Source: Streptomyces liliifuscus
Lineage (GTDB): Bacteria > Actinomycetota > Actinomycetes > Streptomycetales > Streptomycetaceae
NCBI RefSeq assembly: GCF_016598615.1
Contig: NZ_CP066831.1
Span: 5,580,001-5,644,000 of the forward strand
Length of the DNA: 64,000 bases
Direction: 5' to 3'
In this document: piece after piece, positions 23,420 through 31,653 of the stretch
Layout of the letters: each line of letters begins with the position of its first letter
Position numbering within the stretch: the first letter of the stretch is position 1
Notes under the pieces: model-generated
Told to the model about the DNA's origin: nothing
What the model saw: only the letters and a program-made list of their open reading frames with translations
The model's database searches: none
Translations under genes and position numbers: made by a program

Positions 23420-24085
23420 ATGAGTCCTGTACTCAGGGCCAAGTCCTCTCTGAGCCCGCTTGCCACCCGTGGCGCGTGGCTGACCGGCGGCGCTGTCGCC
23501 TCCCTCGCCCTCGTGTTCGCCGGCGTCGCGACTCCCGCGTCGGCCTCGGTCACCCCGGGTGCCGGCAGCGTCGTGGCGGAGCCGTCGAACGACGACGACT
23601 GCAAGAAGGAGAACGGGCACCACGAGAAGTACCAGCCGGAGGGGAAGGCTCAGACCCCCGGCGGACCGCTTCACGAAAAGTGCGAGGACCGGGACCGCGA
23701 CAAGCAGGAGTGCTCTGACATCGACTCGGTCGCCGCGGGTGACGACGAGGAGTACAGCGCCGTACTGACCGACGGGAAGGCGTTCGTCGGGCAGCGGCGG
23801 TACCTCTCCTCGACGCCGCCGGGCGACTACGAGTGGGAGGAGCTCAGCGACAATCGGAACTACCCCAAGAACGCTTGCGCCATCTCCATCTCGGCCGATG
23901 GGGAAGAGGCCTGGGTCAAGGTGCTGACGACGAACGGCCGAGTCTACGAGACGCACGGTGACACGGACGGCAGCGACTTCGTCTGGGACGAGCGGTGGAA
24001 GAAGCTGGAAACACCGGGCGAGGACGACGACGACCTGACGACCCGTGAGAAGGGTGACCTGGCGCCGGTTCAGCCGAATTCCTGA
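23420..24085 (+). CDS. Secreted acidic protein of unknown function
   Basis: A 221-residue protein starting at ATG 23420, eight bases after AAAGGAG. A signal peptide (LTGGAVASLALVFAGVATPASA) is followed by a charged region (NDDDCKKENGHHEKYQPEG, EKCEDRDRDKQEC) and a domain of about 110 residues with EYSAVLTDGKAFVGQRRYLS, ACAISISADGEEAWVKVLT and GRVYETHGDTDGSDFVWDE. The last part could be a small beta-propeller or lectin-like blade. Four Cys in the mature part may form disulphides. No family is recognised. Confidence 0.75.
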   Translation: MSPVLRAKSSLSPLATRGAWLTGGAVASLALVFAGVATPASASVTPGAGSVVAEPSNDDDCKKENGHHEKYQPEGKAQTPGGPLHEKCEDRDRDKQECSDIDSVAAGDDEEYSAVLTDGKAFVGQRRYLSSTPPGDYEWEELSDNRNYPKNACAISISADGEEAWVKVLTTNGRVYETHGDTDGSDFVWDERWKKLETPGEDDDDLTTREKGDLAPVQPNS

Positions 24086-24099
24086 CACCTGCCTGGTTC

Positions 24100-24135
24100 G
24101 CCGCGCGCGCAGGACTGCAGCCGGGCGCGCGCGGC
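24100..24135. terminator. Hairpin between convergent genes
   Basis: GCCGCGCGCGC and its perfect complement form an 11-bp stem with a 14-base loop. It lies between the stops of the secreted protein (plus) and the lipoprotein (minus) and could end both transcripts. Confidence 0.6.
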
Positions 24136-24142
24136 ACCCCGG

Positions 24143-24712
24143 TCACTCCGCGGTCGCGGACCCGGGGCACGTCTCGGTGGAGCCCTCGGACTGTCCGACG
24201 CCGGGGATCGTCACGGTCACCTTCGTCGACGTCGATGTCGATGTCGACGTGTCGTTCCCGCCCCCGCTCCCAGAACCCGCGGACGCGACAAGGTGGGCAT
24301 CGGCGATCGTGCACGTCAGTTGGGCGAGGGCCGTTCTGGTCAGGGGTCCGGTGCCGCGGGGCAGTTCGACCGATACCCGCGCCCCGTCCGCCCGGACGGT
24401 CGGTGGGGACGTCAGCGGCGGAAGTTCCGTGGTCAGGCCCTTGAGGCCGAGGAGGTCGTCCGGCCCCCGGAACAGCAGTACCACCGCCGTTCCGATGTCG
24501 AGGGTGCCGGGGACCTGGCTGCGGACGCCGAGCAGGGTGTCCTGCCTGACGAAGTAGAGGACGTATGCCGGCCGTATGCCGGTGGCCGCCTCTCCCGCCT
24601 CCACCACACCGGTCGAGGGAATCCCGCAGGAGGAGAGCAGCAACGCGGCGGCCGTGAGCGAAAGCCCGGACCGCACCGCCCGCTGCCCGCGCCTCGTGAG
24701 CAGCCGCCTCAT
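24143..24712 (-). CDS. Lipoprotein downstream of histidine kinase (GerMN-like?)
   Basis: A 189-residue lipoprotein (SGLSLTAAALLLSSCGIPSTG, lipobox LSSC). The mature part has YVLYFVRQDTLLGVRSQVPG and GTAVVLLFRGPDDLLGLKGL, reminiscent of the GerMN domain of LpqB-type lipoproteins, then a Ser/Thr/Gly-rich linker. The start overlaps the kinase stop (ATGA), so it is translated with the sensor kinase. This order (regulator, kinase, lipoprotein) recalls MtrA-MtrB-LpqB, where the lipoprotein modulates the kinase. The GerMN reading is tentative. Confidence 0.78.
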   Translation of the reverse strand: MRRLLTRRGQRAVRSGLSLTAAALLLSSCGIPSTGVVEAGEAATGIRPAYVLYFVRQDTLLGVRSQVPGTLDIGTAVVLLFRGPDDLLGLKGLTTELPPLTSPPTVRADGARVSVELPRGTGPLTRTALAQLTCTIADAHLVASAGSGSGGGNDTSTSTSTSTKVTVTIPGVGQSEGSTETCPGSATAE

Positions 24713-26262
24713 ATCCCTCGTACCTCTTCGTCTTTCTCTTTCACTTCTTCTTTCTCTTCTTCCTCTCTTTCCTCTTTCTCCTCCTGGACCAGGGGGATCT
24801 CGACCGTGAACACGGCCCCGCCGCCCTCCGCCCGGTTCGCCGCCCGGACCGTACCGCCGTGCAGCCGGACGTTCTCCGCCGTGATCGAGAGTCCGAGGCC
24901 GCTGCCCTCCGACCGGGTCCTGGCGGTGTCCGACTTGTAGAAGCGGTCGAAGACGTGCGGCAGGACGTCCGGGGGAATGCCGGGCCCGCTGTCCGTCACC
25001 TCGATGACGGCCCACGCCGTGCCGTCGGTCGGGTCCGGCATCTCCCGTGCGCACAGGCGCAGTTGTACGGGGCGTGCGCCGTGCCGCAGTGCGTTGCCGA
25101 CGAGGTTCGCGACGGCCACGTCGAGGCGGCGCGGGTCGACCCGGCCGCGCAGTTCGCCGGGTCCGGGGAGCCGGGTGTCCACCGTGTCCTGCCAGCCGCG
25201 GGCGGCGAGGGTGCGTCGCAGGGACTCCGCGAGGTCGAGGTCGTCCAGTTGCAGGCCGGCCGCGCCCGCGTCGAAGCGGGAGATCTCCATCAGGTCGCCC
25301 ACGAGCCGGGCCAGTTTCACGGTCTCCCCGCTGATGAGCCGTACGGCCATCGCGGTGTCCGGGTCGAGCCGGGCCGCGTCCTCGTCCAGGACGTCGGTGA
25401 CGGCCGACATCGCTGCCAGCGGGGTGCGCAGCTCGTGCGAGACGTCCGCGACGAAACGGCGGGCGCGGGCCTCCATGCGGCGCAGTTCGGCCACGGACTC
25501 CTCCAGCGCGGCGGCGGTCTCGTTGAACGTGTGGGACAGGTCGGCGAGTTCGTCGGATCCGTTGACGGCGAGCCGGGTGTCCAGGTGGCCCTCGGCGATG
25601 CTCCGGGTGGCGCGGCGCAGTTCGCGTACCGGTCGCAGCACTCCGCGGGCGGCCAGCAGGGCGAGCAGGACGGCGAGGCCGAGGGCGGGCACGACGGCGC
25701 GTCCGATGGCGGTGACCAGGGCGTCGACGTACCCCTGTTCGCCGGTCTGCGGCACCGTCAGGAAGACCGCGATCCCGGACGCGGGGCGTTCGGCGGTTTC
25801 GCCGAAGGTGACCGGGAGGCCGACGACGAGCGAGGAGCGGCCGTCCGTCCGTACCCGCTGGAAGACGGCGGCCCGCCGGGAGTCCACGGCCGACCGCATG
25901 TCGGGTGTCAGCTCGGTGAAGGTGTCCTGTGGTCTGGAGGTGGCCCGCAGGCCGCGGTAGGTGGCCAACACCCGCCAGTTCTGCGCCGGTTCGGCGGCGG
26001 CCACCTCCCGGGCGACCAACTCCAGGTCGCTCTGGGTCGGTGGGTAGGTGATGCCGGGTGCCAGGCCGTCGACGTGTGCCCGCAGCCGTTTGATGACGGT
26101 GTCCTGGCTCTGCTGGAGCACGGCGATGCGGGCCTCCCGGAAGGTGAGGGCGCCGGTGGTGAGGGTGGCGACGGCGGTGACGAGCACGAAGGCGATGAGC
26201 AGCCGGCCACGCAGACCGCGCAGCGGTCGCTTCACCGGGTCACCTGTCCGGCCCCGGCCCAC
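24709..26262 (-). CDS. Sensor histidine kinase
   Basis: A 517-residue membrane kinase with N-terminal membrane helix (LLIAFVLVTAVATLTTGALT), an extracellular domain of about 140 residues, a second helix (AVVPALGLAVLLALLAARG), a HAMP domain (RSIAEGHLDTRLAVNGSDEL), and a dimerisation domain with phospho-acceptor His276 in ADVSHELRTPLAA. The ATPase N-box NLVGNALRHGA, G1 box DSGPGIPPD and G2 box GSGLGLSI follow. The C-terminal 25 residues are an unusual Glu/Lys tail (VQEEKEEREEEEKEE) encoded by a pure purine run. The stop overlaps the lipoprotein start; the response regulator lies 19 bp upstream. Confidence 0.93.
   Translation of the reverse strand: MGRGRTGDPVKRPLRGLRGRLLIAFVLVTAVATLTTGALTFREARIAVLQQSQDTVIKRLRAHVDGLAPGITYPPTQSDLELVAREVAAAEPAQNWRVLATYRGLRATSRPQDTFTELTPDMRSAVDSRRAAVFQRVRTDGRSSLVVGLPVTFGETAERPASGIAVFLTVPQTGEQGYVDALVTAIGRAVVPALGLAVLLALLAARGVLRPVRELRRATRSIAEGHLDTRLAVNGSDELADLSHTFNETAAALEESVAELRRMEARARRFVADVSHELRTPLAAMSAVTDVLDEDAARLDPDTAMAVRLISGETVKLARLVGDLMEISRFDAGAAGLQLDDLDLAESLRRTLAARGWQDTVDTRLPGPGELRGRVDPRRLDVAVANLVGNALRHGARPVQLRLCAREMPDPTDGTAWAVIEVTDSGPGIPPDVLPHVFDRFYKSDTARTRSEGSGLGLSITAENVRLHGGTVRAANRAEGGGAVFTVEIPLVQEEKEEREEEEKEEVKEKDEEVRGI
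24722..24786 (-). repeat. Polypurine/polypyrimidine tract
   Basis: About 65 bp almost purely C/T on the plus strand (purines on the coding strand), at the 3' end of the kinase gene. It is strikingly T-rich for this genome and could form triplex DNA or slip during replication. Confidence 0.8.
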
Positions 26263-26281
26263 CCGCGCATCCAGGTGTGGC

Positions 26282-26980
26282 TCACCGGGACTGGAACCGG
26301 TAGCCGAAGCCGCGCACCGTCTGGATGTAGCGCGGCCTGCCAGCGGGTTCGCCCATCTTGGTGCGCAGCCGTTTGACGCACGCGTCCACCAGCCGGGAGT
26401 CGCCGTGGTAGCTGTGCTCCCAGACCGCCTCCAGCAGCTGCTGCCGGGAGAAGACCTGGCCGGGCGAGGCGGAGAGGGTCAGCAGGAGCCGCAGTTCGGA
26501 CGGGGCGAGGGCGACGGGTGCGCCCCGCCTGGCGATGGCCAACCCGGCCCGGTCGATGGTCAGTTCGCCGTCGTCGCCGTGGCTCTCGATCTTCGGTATG
26601 CCGTCGGGGTTGGGCGCGCCGCCGACCCGGCGCAGGACCGCGCGGATGCGGGCTTCGAGTACGCGTGCCTGCACCGGCTTGACGACGTAGTCGTCCGCCC
26701 CGGCCTCCAGCCCGACCACGATGTCCGTGTCGTCGCCCCGGGCGGTCGCCATGATGATCGGCACCTGGTCCTCGGTACGGATCCGGCGGCACACCTCGAG
26801 ACCGCTGAGGCCGGGCAGCATCAGGTCGAGCACGACGACGTCCGGCCGGAAGGACCGCAGCAGAGCCAGTCCGTCCTCGCCGGTCCCGGCGGTGGTGACG
26901 TCGTGTCCCTGGCGGCGCAGTGCGAGCCGGACGCCCTCCCGTACGGCGCGGTCGTCTTCGATCAGCAGGACACGTGGCAT
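26282..26980 (-). CDS. OmpR-family response regulator (AfsQ1-like)
   Basis: A 232-residue regulator from ATG 26980 (MPRVLLIEDD). The receiver domain has the phospho-acceptor Asp52 in VVVLDLMLPG and the switch segment GADDYVVKPV. The winged helix is seen in LAPSELRLLLTLSASPGQVF, SRQQLLEAVWEHSYHGDSRL, and VDACVKRLRTK to VRGFGYRF. The sequence resembles the AfsQ1 type of streptomycete regulators, but the downstream lipoprotein and the absence of a sigQ neighbour mean I do not call it AfsQ1. It heads a three-gene operon with kinase and lipoprotein. Possible 11-bp-spaced binding sites lie just upstream. Confidence 0.92.
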   Translation of the reverse strand: MPRVLLIEDDRAVREGVRLALRRQGHDVTTAGTGEDGLALLRSFRPDVVVLDLMLPGLSGLEVCRRIRTEDQVPIIMATARGDDTDIVVGLEAGADDYVVKPVQARVLEARIRAVLRRVGGAPNPDGIPKIESHGDDGELTIDRAGLAIARRGAPVALAPSELRLLLTLSASPGQVFSRQQLLEAVWEHSYHGDSRLVDACVKRLRTKMGEPAGRPRYIQTVRGFGYRFQSR

Positions 26981-27041
26981 GTGCTCAGTATCCGTACGGC
27001 TCAGGAGAGTTGAGGGAGCCACCGGCGTCGGCGGGGGAACT

Positions 27042-27096
27042 GTTACGGGACGATCACATAGGCCGGACGAGTGATCGACCGTTATCTTTTCGTTAT
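27042..27096. promoter_or_regulatory. Possible OmpR-type binding sites
   Basis: GTTAT at 27081-27085 is repeated at 27092-27096, exactly 11 bp apart. GTTAC occurs at 27042-27046 with an imperfect partner (ATCAC) about 11 bp later. The layout GTnAC-n6-GTnAC is the known pattern of AfsQ1-type regulators. The sites sit between the divergent response regulator and DUF3152 genes, so autoregulation is plausible. Confidence 0.4.
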
Positions 27097-27118
27097 TCGC
27101 TGAGCGATATCCCATCAC

Positions 27119-28150
27119 ATGCCGTACTCACTCTTGATGACCATGAACACGACTGCCCGTCGCACGAAGCCGTCCTCGACCAGGGGGCCCTCCGCCTCCC
27201 GACCGTCCCGGCGTCGTCGCAGAGGCTCCGCACAATCCGGGGGCCCAGGGGGTTCCGGCGGGCGGTCCGGCGGGCGCGGCCGGAAGAGCAAGGGTCCGTT
27301 ATTCGGCGGCCTGGCGGCGCTGGTCGCGTTGGTGATCGCCGCCGCTGTGGCCGTGAACTGGACGACGTCCTCGTCCTCCGACGCCGCCGACGGATCCGCC
27401 TCCTCGTCGCCGTCCGCTCCGACGCCGGACCTGACACCGGAGGCGAGCGGCGGGACGGAGTCGGCCGAGGCGAGCGGGAAGCCCGCCGAGGAGGACGCCG
27501 GGAAGACCGGTGGGGAGGCCGACACCGAGCCGTCCGGAAAGGGCAGCCCCTCCGCGTCCTCGTCCTCCTCCGCGCCCGACATCCCGGCCTCGGGCCCCGG
27601 GACGTTCGCCACCGCAGGCGGGGGGAGCGGGACCGTCGGGAAGGGCAGCCGGGTCCTGAGCTACAAGGTCGTCGTCGAGAACGGCCTCACGCAGTCGCCC
27701 GCCGATGTCGCCGAGCAGGTGGAGGGCATACTCGCCGACCCGCGCGGCTGGACGGCCGACGGCCGCTCGGGTTTCCGGCGCGTCTCCAGCGGTACGGCCG
27801 ACTTCGTCGTACGGCTCGCCACGCCGGGAACGGTGGACGCGATCTGTGGCAAGTACGGCCTGAACACGCGCGGTGAGGTCAACTGCAATGTCGGCAAGGA
27901 CGTCGTGGTCAACCTCAAGCGGTGGCTGCTGGCGACCCCGGTCTACGCCGCCGACGTGGACGCCTATCGCGCGCTGATCATCAACCACGAGGTCGGCCAC
28001 TTCCTCGGCCACGGCCATGTGACGTGCCCCGGAGCGGGAAAGCCGGCCCCGGCGATGATGCAGCAGATCAAGGGGATGCTCGGCTGCAAGCCCAACGTCT
28101 GGCCGTACGACGCGAAGGGACGGTTCGTCACGGGGCCGGCGGTGTCCTGA
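27119..28150 (+). CDS. DUF3152 membrane-anchored metzincin-like protein
   Basis: A 343-residue protein. It has an Arg/Gly-rich cytoplasmic head, one membrane helix (GLAALVALVIAAAVAVNW), a Ser/Thr/Glu/Pro-rich spacer of about 110 residues, and a C-terminal DUF3152 domain. The domain holds HEVGHFLGHGH (His290, Glu291, His294, His300), the HExxHxxGxxH zinc motif of metzincin peptidases, and paired Cys (CPGAGKP, GMLGC). It should act outside the cell. ATG 27119 is used; ATGs 18 and 24 bases on are alternatives. It is divergent from the two-component operon, which may control it. Confidence 0.88.
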   Translation: MPYSLLMTMNTTARRTKPSSTRGPSASRPSRRRRRGSAQSGGPGGSGGRSGGRGRKSKGPLFGGLAALVALVIAAAVAVNWTTSSSSDAADGSASSSPSAPTPDLTPEASGGTESAEASGKPAEEDAGKTGGEADTEPSGKGSPSASSSSSAPDIPASGPGTFATAGGGSGTVGKGSRVLSYKVVVENGLTQSPADVAEQVEGILADPRGWTADGRSGFRRVSSGTADFVVRLATPGTVDAICGKYGLNTRGEVNCNVGKDVVVNLKRWLLATPVYAADVDAYRALIINHEVGHFLGHGHVTCPGAGKPAPAMMQQIKGMLGCKPNVWPYDAKGRFVTGPAVS

Positions 28151-28272
28151 GGGGTGTCCTGAAAGAAGAGAGCAACCTTTCCGATCTCCGCGACCACAGA
28201 TGAGTCGGAACCCCGTTCACAGGGGCTCCACACAACGCACGAGCCCCACAAGAACCACGTAAGGACTCATCC

Positions 28273-29616
28273 GTGGCATCCCCCTCCCACCGCAGGTCCC
28301 TCCGCAAGCGGCGCACCGCTCTTCTCTCCGTCGCCGCCGTGGCGGCCGCGGGTCTCGGCGCCGTCCCCTTCGTGATGAACGCGAACGCGGGTGCCGTCGA
28401 CCTGGCGCACCAGGCCCTGCCCGCCAAGGACGGCTGGGCGGCGTCCGGTTCGGGCACGACCGGCGGTTCGAAGGCCGACTCCGCGCACACCTTCACCGTC
28501 AGCACCCGGGCCCAGCTGGTGAAGGCGCTCGGCTCGGCGACCGATTCCACCCCGAAGATCATCAAGATCAAGGGCACGATCGACGCCAACACGGACGACG
28601 CGGGCAAGAAGCTGACCTGCGCCGACTACGCCTCAGGCACGGGCTATTCACTCTCGGCGTATCTGAAGGCGTTCGACCCGGCCACGTACGGGAAGAAGGC
28701 GCCCTCGGGCACGCAGGAGAAGGCACGCGCGGCCGCCCAGACCAAGCAGAAGAAGAACATCGTCTTCCGGGTCCCGGCCAACACCACCGTCGTGGGCGTC
28801 CCGGGCACCAAGGCCGGGATCACCGGCGGGAGTCTGCAGGTGCAGGATGTCGACAACGTCATCATCCGCAACCTCTCCCTCACCGCAACCGAGGACTGCT
28901 TCCCGCAGTGGGATCCGACGGACGGTTCCGCCGGCGAGTGGAACTCCAACTACGACTCGGTGACGCTGCGCGGCGCGACCCATGTGTGGGCGGACCACAA
29001 CACGTTCAGCGACGCACCGTTCTTCGACAAGTCGGAGCAGACCCACTTCGGCCGCAAGTACCAGGTCCACGACGGCGCCCTCGACATCACCAACGGCTCG
29101 GACCTGGTGACCGTCGAGCGCAACCAGTTCACCAACCACGACAAGACGATGCTGATCGGCAGCAGCGACACCGACAGCGTCGGCAAGCTGCGCGTCTCCA
29201 TCCACCACAACGTGTGGAAGGGCATCACCCAGCGCGCCCCGCTGGCCCGCATCGGCCAGATCCACCTCTACAACAACGTCTACGACACGACGACCCTCAA
29301 CGGGTACGCCCCCAAGTACAGCCTCGACTCCCGTGCCAAGGCCCAGGTGGTGGCGGAGCACAACTCCTGGACCCTGCCGTCCGGTGCGAAGGTCGCCAAG
29401 CTCCTGAGCGGCGACGGCACGGGCTCGGTCGCCGGCACCGGCAACCTCGTCAACGGCAAGTCCACGGACCTGGTCGCCGCGTACAACTCGGCGAACTCGA
29501 AGAAGCTGAAGACCACGGTCAACTGGAAGCCGACCCTGACGTCAGGCCTCCAGACCTCGGCGACCACCCTGCCGACGGAACTGCTGAAGACGACGGGAGC
29601 GGGGGTTCTTTCCTGA
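28273..29616 (+). CDS. Secreted pectate lyase (PL1 family)
   Basis: A 447-residue enzyme that cleaves polygalacturonate by beta-elimination. Start GTG 28273 follows AAGGA. A signal peptide (RTALLSVAAVAAAGLGAVPF) precedes the parallel beta-helix. The family landmarks are TTVVGVPGTKAGITGG, DNVIIRNLSLTATEDC, GATHVWADHNTFSD, the YQVHDGALDITNGSDLVTV calcium-site region, and VSIHHNVWKGITQRAPLARI, which carries the catalytic Arg region. Length is normal. It is a single gene with its own terminator. It fits a plant-debris lifestyle together with the pectin-binding-like lipoprotein upstream. Confidence 0.94.
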   Translation: MASPSHRRSLRKRRTALLSVAAVAAAGLGAVPFVMNANAGAVDLAHQALPAKDGWAASGSGTTGGSKADSAHTFTVSTRAQLVKALGSATDSTPKIIKIKGTIDANTDDAGKKLTCADYASGTGYSLSAYLKAFDPATYGKKAPSGTQEKARAAAQTKQKKNIVFRVPANTTVVGVPGTKAGITGGSLQVQDVDNVIIRNLSLTATEDCFPQWDPTDGSAGEWNSNYDSVTLRGATHVWADHNTFSDAPFFDKSEQTHFGRKYQVHDGALDITNGSDLVTVERNQFTNHDKTMLIGSSDTDSVGKLRVSIHHNVWKGITQRAPLARIGQIHLYNNVYDTTTLNGYAPKYSLDSRAKAQVVAEHNSWTLPSGAKVAKLLSGDGTGSVAGTGNLVNGKSTDLVAAYNSANSKKLKTTVNWKPTLTSGLQTSATTLPTELLKTTGAGVLS

Positions 29617-29639
29617 CCCTGCCCCGCTGAAGGCGTGCG

Positions 29640-29670
29640 AGTGGCCCGGGACTTGGCGTCCCGGGCCACT
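29640..29670 (+). terminator. Intrinsic terminator after pectate lyase
   Basis: AGTGGCCCGGGA and its perfect complement form a 12-bp stem with a 7-base loop, followed by TTC. It lies between the convergent pectate lyase and DUF397 genes and may serve both. Confidence 0.85.
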
Positions 29671-29671
29671 T

Positions 29672-29857
29672 TCATACGCGGCCGAGGCGTACGCAGCGGA
29701 GGAGGTGGGAGAAGGACGTGGGAGTGGTGACGAGCTGTATGGAGGGCTCGTCGCTCTCGCGGAGGTGGATGGTGCCGGGGATCGAGGCGAGTTCGACGCA
29801 GTTGTTGCCATCGCCGCCGGAGAACGACGACTTCTGCCAGTTCTGGGGCGTGGTCAT
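29672..29857 (-). CDS. Orphan DUF397 protein
   Basis: A 61-residue DUF397 protein (NWQKSSFSGGDGNNCVELAS, HLRESDEP). Such genes nearly always follow an XRE/DUF5753 gene, but upstream on this strand there is only the TnpB element and no regulator. The partner was probably lost when the mobile element inserted or through later deletion. Confidence 0.85.
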   Translation of the reverse strand: MTTPQNWQKSSFSGGDGNNCVELASIPGTIHLRESDEPSIQLVTTPTSFSHLLRCVRLGRV

Positions 29858-30015
29858 GGTGTCAATCCCCTGGTTGCGTAGAGACGTTGGTTATGCGGCC
29901 CGGTCTTCCTGGTCGGTCCGGGAGATGCGAACAACCGCCCTATGGGTCACTGGAAGTGGTGATCTGTCGAGGGTGTGCGTTCGTGTGTGTGGTGGTCGTA
30001 CTACGGTCCGATGTC

Positions 30016-31173
30016 ATGAAGCTGGTGGTGCAGGTGAAGCTGTTGCCGTCGCCGGAGCAGGCGGCGGCGCTGTTGGCGACCCTGCGTGCCTGCAACCGGG
30101 CCGCCGACCACGTCTCGCAGGTTGCGTTCGCGTCGGGTGTGAAGGATCGGAACGGCCTGCAGAAGCTGGTCTACGCGGATATCAAGGCCGCGTTCGGGCT
30201 GTCGGCGCAGCCCGCGGTGCGGGTGGTGAAGAAGGTCGTCGACGCTTACGGCGCACTCGCGACCGGCCTGAAAGCCGGGCGGCTGGGCGGTCCGGGGTCC
30301 AAGCGTTACCGCAGCGCCGTCGGCGCGCCGGTCGGTTTCCGGCCGGAGGCCGCGCAGCCGTTCGACGACCGGTGCTTGTCCTGGCAGACGGACGCGCGCA
30401 CGGTGTCGATCTGGACGGTGGACGGGCGGATGCGGGGCATTCGCTACACCGGCTCGCCGGACCAGCTCAAGACCTTGGCCGAGTACCGCAGGGGCGAGAG
30501 TGACCTGGTCCGGCGGGGCGGGAAGTGGTTTCTGATCGCGACGTGCGACCTGCCCGATCCGGAGGTGTACGAGCCGGTCGACTGGATCGGTGTGGACCGG
30601 GGCATCGTCAACCTCGCCACCACCAGCGACGGCAGCAATTACCAGGGCCGCCGTCTGAACCGTTACCGGCGCTGGCAGGCCCGCAAACGTGCCGAACTCC
30701 AGGCCAGGCGCACCCGTTCGGCAACCCGCCGTCTGGGTGCTCGTGCGAAGAAGGAGCAGCGTCATGCCACGGATGTGAACCATCGGATCAGCAAGGAGAT
30801 CGTGTCCGTCGCGCAACGCACCGGTCGCGGGATCGCCGTCGAGCAGCTCGACGGCATCCGCGAGCGGGTACGGCTTCGCCGCGACCAGCGGGCCACGCTC
30901 TCCTCCTGGCCGTTCCACCAGCTCGGACAGCATCTCGCCTACAAGGCCCGCCGGGCCGGGGTGCCGTTCCTGGAAGTGGATCCGGCCTACACCTCGCAGC
31001 GCTGCCCGCGCTGCGGGCACACCGAGCGGGCCAACCGGTCCACACGGGACCATTTTTCCTGTCGTCGGTGCGGCCTCGCTGGGCCCGCCGATGTCGTCGC
31101 CGGGGTCAACGTGCGCAACCGCGCACGCTCGGCGTGGGTGTTCGTCACCACACCCGTCCCCACACCGGCCTGA
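30016..31173 (+). CDS. tnpB: Stand-alone IS200/IS605-type TnpB nuclease
   Basis: A 385-residue RNA-guided nuclease. ATG 30016 starts the conserved MKLVVQVKLLPSPEQAAALL; the longer frame is not conserved-looking. The RuvC triad is intact: Asp194 in WIGVDRGIVNLAT, Glu276 in IAVEQLDGIR, and Asp359 in PADVVAGVNVRNR. The zinc ribbon CPRCGHTERANRS with SCRRCG lies between the last two. No TnpA transposase is nearby, so the element cannot move by itself or is domesticated. The guide (omega/reRNA) would be expected around the 3' end of the gene, roughly 31100-31260; its exact end cannot be set by eye. It is flanked by an orphan DUF397 and a truncated gene, both signs of rearrangement. Confidence 0.9.
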   Translation: MKLVVQVKLLPSPEQAAALLATLRACNRAADHVSQVAFASGVKDRNGLQKLVYADIKAAFGLSAQPAVRVVKKVVDAYGALATGLKAGRLGGPGSKRYRSAVGAPVGFRPEAAQPFDDRCLSWQTDARTVSIWTVDGRMRGIRYTGSPDQLKTLAEYRRGESDLVRRGGKWFLIATCDLPDPEVYEPVDWIGVDRGIVNLATTSDGSNYQGRRLNRYRRWQARKRAELQARRTRSATRRLGARAKKEQRHATDVNHRISKEIVSVAQRTGRGIAVEQLDGIRERVRLRRDQRATLSSWPFHQLGQHLAYKARRAGVPFLEVDPAYTSQRCPRCGHTERANRSTRDHFSCRRCGLAGPADVVAGVNVRNRARSAWVFVTTPVPTPA

Positions 31174-31289
31174 ACAGGCCGGACCGTGGGGAGATGCGAC
31201 CCGTGACCGTCCCGTCGTAGGGGGCAGTCGGGAGTGCGACAAGGTGTGAACGACTGAGTGCACAAGCTCGGCCGTTCACGGCCGAGAAG

Positions 31290-31613
31290 GTGACCGAGTC
31301 ATGCCTGGTCGACCCCCAGGCGCAGCAGATCTGGACGGACCTGATGACGGCGATCAACTACTTCTTCCGGCACGAGGTCGCCGAGAAGGTGCGGGAGGAA
31401 GGCCGTGAAGAGGGCCGGGAGGAGGGCCGGGAAGAAGGCCGGCTCGAGGACCGTGCCGGGATGACCCTGAACATTCTTGAGTGGCGGGGCATCGAGGTTC
31501 CCGACTCGGTACGTGATCGTGTGCGCGCCTGCACCGACCTGGAGCAGCTGGAACTCTGGGCGCAGCGAGCGGTGCATGCGACCGAGGCGGGGCAGCTCTT
31601 CGAGGAGGGCTGA
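31290..31613 (+). pseudogene. C-terminal remnant of an Rpn/PD-(D/E)XK transposase-like gene
   Basis: A frame of about 107 codons matches only the C-terminal third of a widespread streptomycete family of Rpn-type nucleases. It shows QIWTDLMTAINYFF, a VREEGREEGREEGREEGRL coiled repeat and the tail ILEWRGIEVPDSVRDRVRAC-TDLEQLELWAQRAVHA. The nuclease domain (about 190 residues) is missing and is replaced by sequence next to TnpB. The GTG at 31290 has no clear ribosome site. It is most likely a pseudogene left by the TnpB-linked rearrangement. Confidence 0.72.
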
Positions 31614-31653
31614 CGCCGCCGTCGGCCTTGGTGGTCGGGGCTCGCGGTCCTTG

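Noticed and set aside
26282..26980. Naming the two-component system AfsQ1/Q2 or CseB/C
   Set aside because: The regulator resembles AfsQ1, but the gene context (lipoprotein after kinase, no sigQ or sigE) does not fit either operon well enough for a symbol.
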